64,000 nt of DNA, taken from assembly GCA_947396885.1 (NCBI GenBank), contig OX377202.1, positions 64,018,643 to 64,082,642 on the forward strand. Reading direction: 5' to 3'. Position 1 is the stretch's first letter. Every line of letters starts with the position of its first letter. Below, piece after piece: positions 1 through 19,159 of this stretch. Below the pieces are notes generated by a model. The model was not told where the DNA came from. It saw only the letters and a list, made by a program, of their open reading frames with translations, and ran no database searches. Source of the DNA: Heligmosomoides polygyrus polygyrus. Lineage: Eukaryota; Nematoda; Chromadorea; Rhabditida; Heligmosomidae. A program made the translations under genes and the position numbers.

Positions 1-1706
1 AACAGCTTGTAGACTACGCACAACAGGCAGATCGGGCGATAGTTGCCAATGTCGTGCATGTCTCCCTTCTTGTACAGCAAAACGGTCTTGCTGGTCTTCC
101 ACAGAGATGGAACCTTGCATTCGGACAGGTAGCGTGTGAAGAGCCGCGCCAAGGTGTTGATGAGCGCTGGCGGGAGGTTCTTCAGGTGTTCAGCTCTGAT
201 CCTGTCAGGACCGGGTGCTGTACGTTTCTTAACCGACGAGATGACGTGTCGGATCTCGGAAGGGAGAACAGAGGGGACGACGTATCCATCCTGCGGAAGA
301 TGGCATAGGGGCAGGTGGACGTGGCTTTCGAAGAGATCGGAGTAGAAGTCGTGGATGACTTTCTCCATGGTCCTTCTGGAAGAGGTGATAGTTCCGTCAG
401 GACGTCGGAGAGCGGTCATCTTGGTCTTGAAGTTGGCGAAGTTCCGGCGGGCATTGCGGATGCTCAGCCCTGCCTCTGCTGCTTCAGCCAACACTTCCGC
501 CCTTCTCTCCTTCAGATCTTCCTTTACCGCCGCTCTGCATAGCTTTGCAAGCTCGGACGTCAGTTGGTAGTTGCCTGACGCTCGTGCTGCTCCACGCTAG
601 CGTATCAGCTCGAGAGTTTCCGGAGACAGGCGTCTCTTGGTGGTCTTCAAGCTCTCGGCTTCCTTAGCACTATCGTGGGGATGGTGCACGAAGCGATCGT
701 ATTCCTCGTCGACGTTGTCCATGACGGCATCTTCCCAAAGGCCGACAAGAGGGGTGTAGAGATCCCAGTTGATGGTCGTTCTGGGATTCCTCTTCTTGAA
801 CTTCGCGGCCTTCTCTCCTTGACGAGAAAAGCGGAACCTCGCGCGAAGAAGGCGGTGGTCCGATCCCGTGTAGAACTTGGGGACAACGGAGACATCGGTC
901 AGGCAATACTTGCGATTGAAGATGATGTGGTCGATCTCGTTGTGGAACTGGCCACCGGGGGATTCCCAGGTCCATCGTAGGGAGGGAGGCTTCTGGAACT
1001 GCGAGTTTCCATGGATGGTCTTGGTCGACATGATAAACTCAGACAGCCTTTCACCTTGCTCGTTCCACTCCAAACCGTGGGTTCCGATGTGAAGTTCTTC
1101 CGGCGACCTTCGTGGCCCGATCTTGGCGTTGAAGTCGCTGACGATCACCTTGTAATAGGTGTGATCTTCCTCATAGAACTTCTCCAGCTCCACGTAGAAG
1201 GCCTCGGCGTCTTCGTCGTCGTAGTCGGATGTTGGGGCATACGCGACGAACACAGTCAAGGCTGGCACGGAGCCACATCGCTTCAGTCGCAGACGTCCGA
1301 TTCGGCTTGTCAGAGACTCGTACGAATCGATGTTCATGGCCAAGTGCGTGTTGACGAGGACACCAACGCCGCCTACTCCCCTGCTGTCGCATGTTCCGAG
1401 GAACAGTTCTTCTCCGGAGTCGTAGGCGGCGTGTAGGGGGTGGTGTCTTCTCGTCTCGGTCAGTCCGATGACGTCGTACTTGATCTTCCTGGCTTGCATC
1501 ATCAGGTCCTCGACGGATGCTTCCGTTGCGAGCGTGCGGGCGTTGTAAGTACAGATCGTCATCCTAGTCCTCAATTTGTGCAGCCTGGTTAGGCCCTGAG
1601 ATTTTAGCAGCCTCTCCGTACTCGTCCTTCCCATCGCTGCAGAAATGGGGGCACTTTCGGGGTCAGGGGAATGAGGCCCTTTAGTGCTGCTGTGTTTGAC
1701 TTCCAT
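1..1706 (-). pseudogene. RTE endonuclease/reverse transcriptase ORF with nonsense codon (partial)
   Basis: The ORF encodes the apurinic-like endonuclease of an RTE element and then runs into the linker before the reverse transcriptase. Motifs visible in order are TYNART near the start, [10 protein letters not shown], the [11 protein letters not shown] strand, SDFNAKIG and [11 protein letters not shown]; in family A copy 2 the fourth is GDFNAKIG. An in-frame stop occurs at 598-600, where copy 2 has CAG (Gln): a single C-to-T change on the coding strand. Downstream sequence to position 1 stays similar to copy 2 and shows no other break that I noticed. An upstream ATG at 1706 exists here but not in copy 2, so the shared ATG ([10 protein letters not shown]) at about 1634 is the likelier start. 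Confidence 0.9.
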
Positions 1707-2135
1707 ACAACACGGGTAGCTAGTGAGGCTCTGTCGCGCAGCGGGAGAACTCCGGGTAGTCAGCCAGACTGCCCGAAGAGACGGGCGAGATTTAAGGCGG
1801 CCTCGAATCGCCTTACGTGTACTCCCAGTCTACCGAGTGCAAGCTTTTGGCCGGGCCGACACAGTTACAATCCGCACAGACACGAACACATCCGCGCACA
1901 CTACGTATGAACATGCCGCTCCCACGCACAAGGAACGCATCGACCCGACACAGCAGGAGCAAGGAGTCCATCCCCTGCATCCCACCTGCGTCTCTGGGCA
2001 GTACACGGTCGCATTTGGTTCGCGTTTAATTCCCCTATCCACCACCTGGGGACGCGCCACGTGCCCCTGCGACAAGCGGCCCGAGATCCCTCTTAACAAG
2101 AGAGCCCGAAGGCTCTCTATCGAGGGAGATCCGCG
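1..2135 (-). mobile_element. RTE-clade LINE, family A, copy 1 (5' part)
   Basis: This is the 5' two thirds of a non-LTR retrotransposon, cut by the left window edge. It aligns base for base with the complete copy at 31125-34549, with only scattered substitutions and a 3-bp indel near 1570. The region upstream of the ORF (about 1707-2135) is also shared, including a short hairpin at 2099-2118. The 5' end, GAGATCCG, abuts the (ATATT)n tract at about 2136. Whether the element inserted into an existing tract, or the tract grew at the junction, cannot be decided here. The 3' end and the partner target duplication are outside the window. Confidence 0.93.
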
Positions 2136-2716
2136 GATATTATATTATATTATATTATATTATATTATATTATATTATATATATGGGGATATTATATTAT
2201 ATATTATATTATATTATATTATATTGTACTATACTATATTATATTATATTATATTATGTTATATTATATTATATTATATTATATTATATTATATTATATT
2301 ATATTATATTATATTATATTATATTATATTATATTATATTATATTATATTATATTATATTATATTATATTGTATTATATTATATTATATTATATTATATT
2401 ATATTATATTATATTATATTATATTATATTATATTATATTATATTATATTATATTATATTATATTGTACTATATTATATTATATTATATTATATTATATT
2501 ATATTGTATTATATTATATTCTATTCTATTATATTATATTATATTATATTATATTATGTATATTATATTATATTGTACTATACTATATTATATCATATTA
2601 TATTATATTATATTATATTATATTATATTATATTATATTATATTATATTATATTATATTATATTATATTATATTATATTATATTATATTATATTATATTA
2701 TATTATATTATATTAT
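2136..2716. repeat. (ATATT)n pentanucleotide tract, about 580 bp
   Basis: The tract is a nearly uninterrupted 5-bp repeat of roughly 115 units. Sparse variants (TTGTACTA, TTCTATTC, a few TATG) are clustered around 2180-2260 and 2460-2590, and the variant block near 2225 resembles the one near 2572, suggesting internal duplication. Because 5 is not a multiple of 3, all frames stay open as an Ile/Leu/Tyr repeat; those frames are not genes. Confidence 0.97.
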
Positions 2717-3007
2717 AGTTGCTAAATCGCGAATCAGATTAGAGTTCTTAAGCTATCGCATTCTCAAGGGATTAAACCTGCTACTGGGCAACTATGAAGA
2801 TTTAGAGAGGCTCTCTGCTCAAGCCTATAGAATGTTTGTCAAAGATTGAATGCCAAACAGTCAAGAAATGATCCCTGTACTTTGTTGTTTGCTTGGCTTG
2901 TGTTCGAGTGGTCAGTCTGTGATGTTTTGTTCGATGTTTTTTTACACTTTACATGCTAGACAGTTGTCTGTGTCTGTCTATGCCTTGAATAAATAAATAA
3001 ATAAATA
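2717..3007 (+). other. Possible 3' end of an old LINE with (AAAT)n tail
   Basis: After the satellite a short open frame (to about 2847) reads FLSYRILKGLNLL, loosely like the C-terminal tail of CR1/Jockey-type reverse transcriptases. A T-rich stretch follows, and then AATAAATAAATAAATAAA at about 2988-3007. An AAAT-type tail is common at LINE 3' ends, but the protein similarity is weak and I cannot name the family. Confidence 0.35.
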
Positions 3008-3381
3008 TAGTGTGGGCAGAACTTTTGGAAGTGCTTTTTGAATCGACCACAGATTGTGACTGAAGGCTTGACTTGTTACAGATTTTTTATATATTTCAAG
3101 GAGACGCCGCTAGGAGGTAAAATTGCACAATAAATTGTATAGGTCTGATGATCATACAGTAAAAAATCAAATCGCTGCGCGATCTTTAATATGACTAGGG
3201 GTCGTCCTAAAGTAGCCAACTTATTTAGGCGAAATTTCGCTACATAAAATTTCAAGCATGATTTATTAGGTTGTCCCATAAGTCCTTGCAGTTTTTTCAA
3301 CGATTCACTGTAGATTTCGCGGGCGGACTCTTGCAAAGCGCTGCATAGCTTTCGAAAGAAAATGATTTGCTCTATCAGAAC

Positions 3382-4688
3382 CAGGGGTGCACATTTGACG
3401 GTTAACGATTTAACGGATTTAACGAATTAACGGCATTTTTCGTTAAAATCTGGCTTAACGACTTTAAGAAAATTTTTAGAAATTTAACGGAATTTTTTAA
3501 CGGACTTTTTTCTCAGTGAGTTTATCACATTTGCCCTTAGTCTTCACTAATGTTGCAGCTCTCATCCTCCCTATTAGGACTGTTCCTAACAAAACTATTG
3601 AAATCAGCAAGAATATTTCAATGTTTTCATGAATATGTTTTAAATTTTTAAAAAACATTTTAAATGCACTTCGGGGGTGCGTGTAGCGCAGTTGGAGGAG
3701 ATGCCGTGCCCCGATACCAGGTTTCTTGTTCGGATTTCCCGCTCAGGCCTTCCATCCCTCCGGGGTGAATTGGTACCAGACTTGTCTCTTGCTCATCGGC
3801 TGGCCACCGCAAGTCATTGTATGCTCAAATAAGCATTCAACCTACCTCCATGTCCCGTAGAAATAGAATGCGTGGCGGGGATAGTGATTGAGTAATGCCG
3901 CCCTTTATCCTTCTAACCTTTGATGCATTTTGGACCTAGAAGCTTCTTCGCCGAGCCCACAAGCACGCCAACGAGTCCACAAAGATACTGGTCTAACCTC
4001 CTCGGAAGATATGCCTATCCTCACCTGGGGTTGCTTATCACATAATAATTTTGCCCGCCACCTGGAACAACCCTGACGGAAAAAATGGTTTCGCTCGCTG
4101 GACGTATTCTAAACGATTTAAGAAAACGCTAATAACAAAAATTAGGAAAGCTACTTTTTCTGATCGTTAACACGTTGACGACATAGCATACCTTTTCGGC
4201 ATTGTAGGACCATGTGACACGATGTCGTGTCACGGTCTCGACATTGCAAAAAAAATGGATTTGTCCCACACACGGGACACTCGAAAATCGTGTGAAAAAA
4301 AACTAAGAAAGGCGAACTCCGGGTTTTGCCTGATCGCACATTTTAAGACGCCTTGTCGGTGAGCATCTTGCATGGTAATTCCATACCTCTCTTATTCCAC
4401 ACCCTGTATATAATTTGTTACTTAAGGCTTATTTATTTTTCTGTGCTTGATGGTGATGAAGTGTTAGTTTACATTGCAAAGTTACACTCCATTCCTTAAA
4501 CTTCATCTGTTGACCTCTTGAAGTTGAAACGTATAAGGTTTTCCTTGATTTTCACACATAAAAGAATGGTTTGCAGCTATTTGTACTTTTTAACGAAATT
4601 TAACGATTTACCGGAAATTTAACGAAAATTTTCCGTTAAAAAATTGCGTTAAAAAAATTTAACGCACAGAATTTTGTGTGCATCCCTG
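3382..4688. mobile_element. Non-autonomous hAT-like element
   Basis: It begins CAGGGGTGCAC and ends GTGTGCATCCCTG, giving inverted termini of hAT type. It is flanked by a perfect 8-bp duplication, ATCAGAAC, at 3374-3381 and 4689-4696, the hAT target-site size. Both subterminal regions carry many TTAACG motifs (3402-3500; 4600-4670). No transposase ORF is visible. It contains a tRNA-related SINE at about 3673-3925. Confidence 0.88.
3673..3925 (+). mobile_element. tRNA-derived SINE, family 1
   Basis: TAGCGCAGTTGG resembles a pol III A box and GTTCGGATTTCCC, about 55 bp on, resembles a B box. The body (CGCTCAGGCC, GGTACCAGACTTG, TGGCCACCGCAAGTCATTGTAT) is shared with the copy at 61064-61360. 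The 3' part, including the CGCCCTTTATCC segment, is also shared. It lies inside the hAT-like element, so that element captured it or was invaded by it. Confidence 0.75.
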
Positions 4689-5490
4689 ATCAGAACGTTT
4701 ATTGTATTTCTTTTTTCATCATGAGTTTTGTCAATTTTTAGGTCGTTGAAGTGAAAAGCGAAAAAATGAAAAAGTAGCCATCTACGCACATGTTTTCTCC
4801 GCTTATGTTTGTAATTTTTTGTGCAGTTTTTTTAAGCATTTCGAAGACAATGTTCTCAACTATAAGAATATGTGTTAGCGCTATTTGCTACTTTGTCCTT
4901 TATTGATTTTTAGTTCATCAAATTGGGACGTCCGAAGGAGGATGGTTATTTTAGCCGACAGCTCCTGCTCTGTGGTTGGACTTTTTGTGTTGGTGTTATA
5001 TGTTACTCGAAAGAGAATGTCTTGCCCTATAAGAATATGTATCGCGTTTATTGATTTCTATTGAATATCAACAAAATGCCAAAAAGAGAAAAGTCGTCTT
5101 CACAAACAACTCCTACTCCTTCTTTAGTTGTTGATACTCGACAGAAATCTGCGTGAGCGTGAGCTGAAAATCAACAAAGGACAAGTGAGAAAATAGGACC
5201 AACACATATTCTTGTTGTACAGAACATTGTTTTCCAAGTGCTATAAAAAATTGAGCAAAAATTACAAATCTAAGCGGAGAGAACAAGTGCGCAAATGGCT
5301 ACTTTTTCACTTTTCACTTCAACGACCTAAAAATTGACAAAATTCATGACGAAAAAGAAATGCAATGCAAGCTCTGATAGGGCAAATCATTCTCTTTCGA
5401 ATGCTGTGCAGCGCTATGCAGGAGACCGCCGGCGAAATCTGCAGTGAATCTTTGAAAAAAAAAAACTGCAAGGACTTATGGGACAACCTA

Positions 5491-6258
5491 GTAGTATACA
5501 TGAAACAGTAGACAAATTATCTTTTTTTGCAATGATCCTCTATATGATGTGGGGGTTCGATTTTACATCGCTTGCCAGCAAAAAAGATCTATACAGAAGC
5601 CAAACACTCCCCTTTTTACTTTTCGATATTTTTGTTTTTTATTTTGTCAATCCTTCCAGGCCATCCAAGCCTTCCCTCACTCCGAGGTCGGTGAACTGGT
5701 AGCAGACTTGTTGGTTTTATGCGATGTCAGAAGACTTTTCCACAGACTACTGTTTCTGCAAGGTCGCCTTTTCAGTGGGGAACAGATGACTGGGAGATGC
5801 CTGACCAAACGTCGCTTCCACACTGCAAAGTTCAATTCCAAATTTTCGAGAGCGTGACCAATAGAGAGAAATTCAAAAATACCGTACTTGACCGAAGTCC
5901 ACCGGAGCAATATTGGACGCAGCGTAGAGCAGACCAATGATGCGTGGCAGTAGCTACCTCAATAAAAAATGAGAGTCTGATGGTGAGCTGGGGCTTGAGC
6001 TCTCGTGATAAATATAACCATTTCTCCTTCCAATCGACTTGGAGTCTTTGGGATATATCCACGTGCCTCAAGAGTTTTGCGCGCTGAACCCCAATCTTTC
6101 CACCTCAGCGCCAGAATAGGAATTTACGAGAGTCGATCATGTGTGCAGCATTTGCCTGGAAAGGGTGAAGAACAGGCATGTACGCTGGCCACCGCAAATC
6201 ATTGCATAGGTCAACTTCGCAACCAAATTGATTCTATACCTACAGCAAAACACCAGCG
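5491..6258. other. Non-coding stretch with two SINE-1 fragments
   Basis: About 5650-5712 is a diverged piece of SINE family 1 (CCTTCCCTCACTCCG ... CTGGTAGCAGACTTGTT). About 6151-6258 is another piece (CCTGGAAAGGGTGAAG ... GGCCACCGCAAATCATTG). Between and around them I see no coding signal; short frames here are not supported. Confidence 0.55.
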
Positions 6259-7206
6259 GAGTGAATGCTGACCGGCTTCGATCGTGTATGTGAAAAAGTT
6301 GGACTGCAGCTGAAGCGTACGAAGACGATGCTCGTGAGAAGCGCACGACCTCCTGATGTCTCATTCTCGTTCAACGAAACAAACATCCTCGCATGCTCCG
6401 GTTACGTGTATCTGGGTTGCGGAGTCAAACAACCTAGCGCCGGAGCTGGGCGGGAGGGAACGAGCGGCTTGGAGCGCTTTCATGAGCGTCGAAGAAGTCG
6501 TGAGGAAGAGGAATAACGTCCGACTCCGTGTCCATATCTATTTGACTCCACTGTCCTTCGCGCGCCTCAGAAATCTGGGCCATACGAAAGCAGGAAGAAC
6601 GTTAGACTAGTGTTATGCAGCAAGGAATTGAGGGAACGATGCCTGAGCAGTCGCAAGTGAGAGAATGCCTCCGGAGTTCCTATTCTCGTCGACGTTCGAA
6701 GACCAGAGATGCTGTCGTATGGACGAAGTCGTCGAAAATTTGGTGGGCCGGCCAATAACTTCGCAGACACCCGCTGGACGAGAGCTGTCCTCGATTCGAT
6801 TCCGCAAGATGTGAAGAGAATACAAGTGGCCATATTCGTGAACGTTGGGAACGTTCTTGGCTTCCTACGGGAAGCGAACTTGTCGGGAGCCTGTTCATGA
6901 AATGAATATGAAGATGAAAACCAACCGCGTGCCGGAGGGCCGAGAAGGGAATGTAGCGATTGGGGGAAGATCTCGCTTACCTTCCAGCTCCCATCGCTTC
7001 ATGAGTACGGCTACAGGACGACCATCAACACGTTGGTCGAACTTCTTCGTGAAAGTGTCCTACTATTAGTAAACGATATGACGCTCATCGTGTTAGGCGA
7101 GCGAGGAGGATCCATTGGAGCATTTTGGCACGTGACAGAGACGTACGGAGTGCTGCTGACGTCCGCTCGAACACCTCTGTGATCCATGGGAAGACAGGTG
7201 ATGCAG
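6259..7206 (+). pseudogene. RTE family A relic, 5'-truncated reverse transcriptase C-terminus
   Basis: The first frame reads LTGFDRVCEKVGLQL, matching [15 protein letters not shown] of the intact family A protein just after its FADD box. Further similarity to the C-terminal region appears in all frames up to the end (PSTRWSNFFVKV; GSIGAFWHVTETYGVLLTS in shifted frame). The 3' end, GACAGGTGATGCAGGTGA, matches the family A terminus. Frameshifts, stops and a divergent block at about 6900-7000 make it non-functional. It is much older than the copies at 1 and 31125. Confidence 0.8.
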
Positions 7207-7989
7207 GTGATACTTTCAAAATATTTTATGTTGCTTTGTAGAAGTACCAGAGGAAAATGGCAACGAGAGTGTTGAAGCGATTTATCTAACGCAGCTCCCC
7301 AATATTTTTTGTCTTTACAGAACTTTTGCAATACACAGTTCGGAACACACAGATAATTTCAACGATGTATTCAGTGATGGTCTGTTGCTAGCTCTAACGA
7401 TGAGTCTTGCAAATTTATGAGGAAGGTTGCGCCGTCTTGTTGTTGATGCTCTAGGTATCCTATCCTGATGAAGAGCGGCAGCGATTTGTTTTGCCATGTC
7501 ATCTTTCTGTTTGCTTATGTTACGTACTTCAATCTGCCGTTGCTCACGGTTCGTGTATTAGTCGAGGGTCTTCAGTGGTGAATATCGACTAACACTATCA
7601 TGGCTTCACTCAGCTCCTTCTGTATACCACAAAGCGGGAGTTCCTTCTTGTCATTGTTACTAAAGTCCGTGAACTTGCCATCTACAATAATCTCTTCACA
7701 GCAGGTAGTACGAAGTCCTAGTTTATTATATTATACATTTACATTATATAGAGGCACTTGGAGATATGAACATGTAGAGAGTACAACAACATGTATCAGA
7801 TGTGCAATGTACAGCATGAAACCCTGCATTCTCGAGCTGAGTTTGGACACATGCCAGTCGACTAGACCAAATATAAAGCGAATTGAAGGAGGATTCGTGG
7901 ATTCAGTGAAGTGCAGCTTTGAGATGTGGTAGACGAGGTCGACGGAGGTGGCGTGATTGCTTCGTTCTTCACCCGATCTCCTTCGCACG
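7207..7989. other. Region 3' of the transporter gene, no gene seen
   Basis: This lies just downstream of the minus-strand transporter stop codon and probably includes its 3' UTR, given an AATAAA on the minus strand at 7722-7727. Open frames on both strands are short and have no recognisable motif. Confidence 0.5.
7722..7727 (-). promoter_or_regulatory. Candidate poly(A) signal AATAAA
   Basis: It is the canonical hexamer on the coding strand of the transporter, 263 nt beyond the stop codon at 7990-7992. The distance is reasonable for a 3' UTR, but the surroundings are AT-rich, so it could be chance. Confidence 0.4.
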
Positions 7990-17720
<9,731 letters not shown>

Positions 17721-17731
17721 CTGATAGCTTC
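17721..17731 (-). promoter_or_regulatory. Possible trans-splice acceptor before the transporter ATG
   Basis: On the coding strand the sequence directly before the ATG is GAAGCTATCAG. Many nematode mRNAs receive a spliced leader at an AG just 5' of the start codon. The site fits by position but is a weak match to TTTTCAG, so a conventional upstream exon is also possible. Confidence 0.3.
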
Positions 17732-19057
17732 TTCAATAGCAATTCCATAACAGCTTTAAGAATTCAAGCGTATTTAGATGCGATAACGAGGACACAGGCA
17801 AATCATCAGAAAGACGGAAGTCACAATTCTCTCCTGCACATGCAAACAGAAAGCAACGGACGTGCATTTCATGATACCGTAGCTGTTGCCGTGAGACGTG
17901 ACCTCCTTCCGCCTGTCTCATGTTACGAACTACTGCTGATGCAGTAGAAGTTTGCAGTGATGTTCTGAGCTGAGGGGTGGGCGGAGGTGGGACAAGACTG
18001 CTGCTGGCGTAGTGTCAGTCTACGGTTGGTTGACTAACGAAAGCCAGTGTTCACACGGGAAGGTCGCAGAAGAGGCTTTCGCCCGAACTAAAAATCTGCG
18101 ACTCGGTTAGAGCTGCATATTCCTCAAACCATGAGAGCCATGCAAACTGAGCAGTGGCGGTAGTCCGCGACTCGCAGCTACGACCCGAGCAAGCATCCAC
18201 ACGGATGCTTTGATAATGAGAAGCAGCCTCTTAGCGTGGACCACGAAGGTTTAACACCTCTGCGCCTAACGTCCACCAAACGTTCATTTATTTTTTCACA
18301 AATGCATTTGTGCGCGGCTCTCATCCAGCACCATTCACTTGCAAATGTCTCAGAACACGCCCTTAAACACACACCACACACACGTACACATAATAGATAC
18401 ACACAATTGGCTCGAATACACACGAACCCCCTGCTGCAGTCGCTAGTGCGGGTGTATCACAGCACGCAGCCGGAGTAGTCGCGCAACAAACGCTGAGCAG
18501 TGATCCAGTTCGGTGATCATAGCAGAGGACAGAGGCGTACTAGTCATGGGTAACGAGATTGCACGTGCGCCAGAGCCGCGGAAAAATAGAAACTTTGCGA
18601 CACATAGATGGTGGGCGACGCGCTTTGCCCGTCCAGAATGCATAGACCCGACTGATGGCGGATGCGCTAGGTGCGCATTACGGCTAGTGAACTAATCTCG
18701 TTGTCCCGGCTGCCCTTGAGGACCAAAGCTGAGCTAAATAACAACACTCCGAAACATGTGACAAAACAGCCACCCTAAAAATGCGAGCACGGGTTGAACG
18801 GCCATAAATTTGCTGCCTGTATCAGGATAATAGGACTACATAAAGCAGAATATGAGTGCGAAACGTTGTGTGCTCTAGAGTGTCAGGATTGTATCGTGTT
18901 ATAGTCGAAATGCCCATCGCATCGGGTTATGTACCGCTAGTGAAAAGACAATGATTCTTGTTGGTTTAATCAAGTTTTGTTATCAGGAACGTACGTTGCT
19001 TTTTGGCAGAATTGCACTAGTGAAAAATTCGTTTGATTAGACCTTTATCAATCAGGA
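17732..19057. other. Upstream region of the transporter, no gene seen
   Basis: This 1.3-kb stretch should include the transporter promoter, but no element can be named. A CA-rich patch occurs at about 18367-18424. Frames are short and unremarkable. Confidence 0.45.
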
Positions 19058-19159
19058 TACAGTACCGCGCATGTCTTTTGGTCAATTCCCGAAAAAGCCT
19101 TTGGAGCGTTCCAAAGCGGCTTTTTCGGGAATTGACCAAAAGACATGCGCGGTACTGTA
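19058..19159. mobile_element. 102-bp near-perfect hairpin MITE (Tc1/mariner-like)
   Basis: The arms begin TACAGTACCGCGCATG and match exactly for 42 bp, followed by TTTGGA/TCCAAA with a 2-nt offset around a GCG loop. Both ends sit on TA. The absence of mismatches between the arms indicates a recent insertion or strong hairpin maintenance. Its CAGTACCGC start resembles the ends of the elements at 38475 and 49411. Confidence 0.9.

Larger units (their letters stand above)
3267..5490. mobile_element. TA-flanked foldback element with mariner-like ends, hAT nested inside
   Basis: The left end reads TA-GGTTGTCCCATAAGTCC and the right end is its reverse complement ending GGGACAACC-TA, so both ends sit on TA. 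The arms continue as diverged inverted repeats for several hundred bases: AAATCTGCAGTGAATC, GCGCTGCATAGC, TTCGAAAGA, and AATTTTTAGGTCGTTGAAGTG all recur inverted at the right. Removing the nested hAT at 3382-4688 leaves about 0.9 kb. GGTTGTCCCATAAGT-type ends with TA duplication are typical of mariner-like elements. No transposase is present, so it is non-autonomous. Confidence 0.85.

Noticed and set aside
2183..2849. Long Ile/Leu/Tyr-repeat frames
   Set aside because: They are the translation of the (ATATT)n tract, which leaves all frames open.
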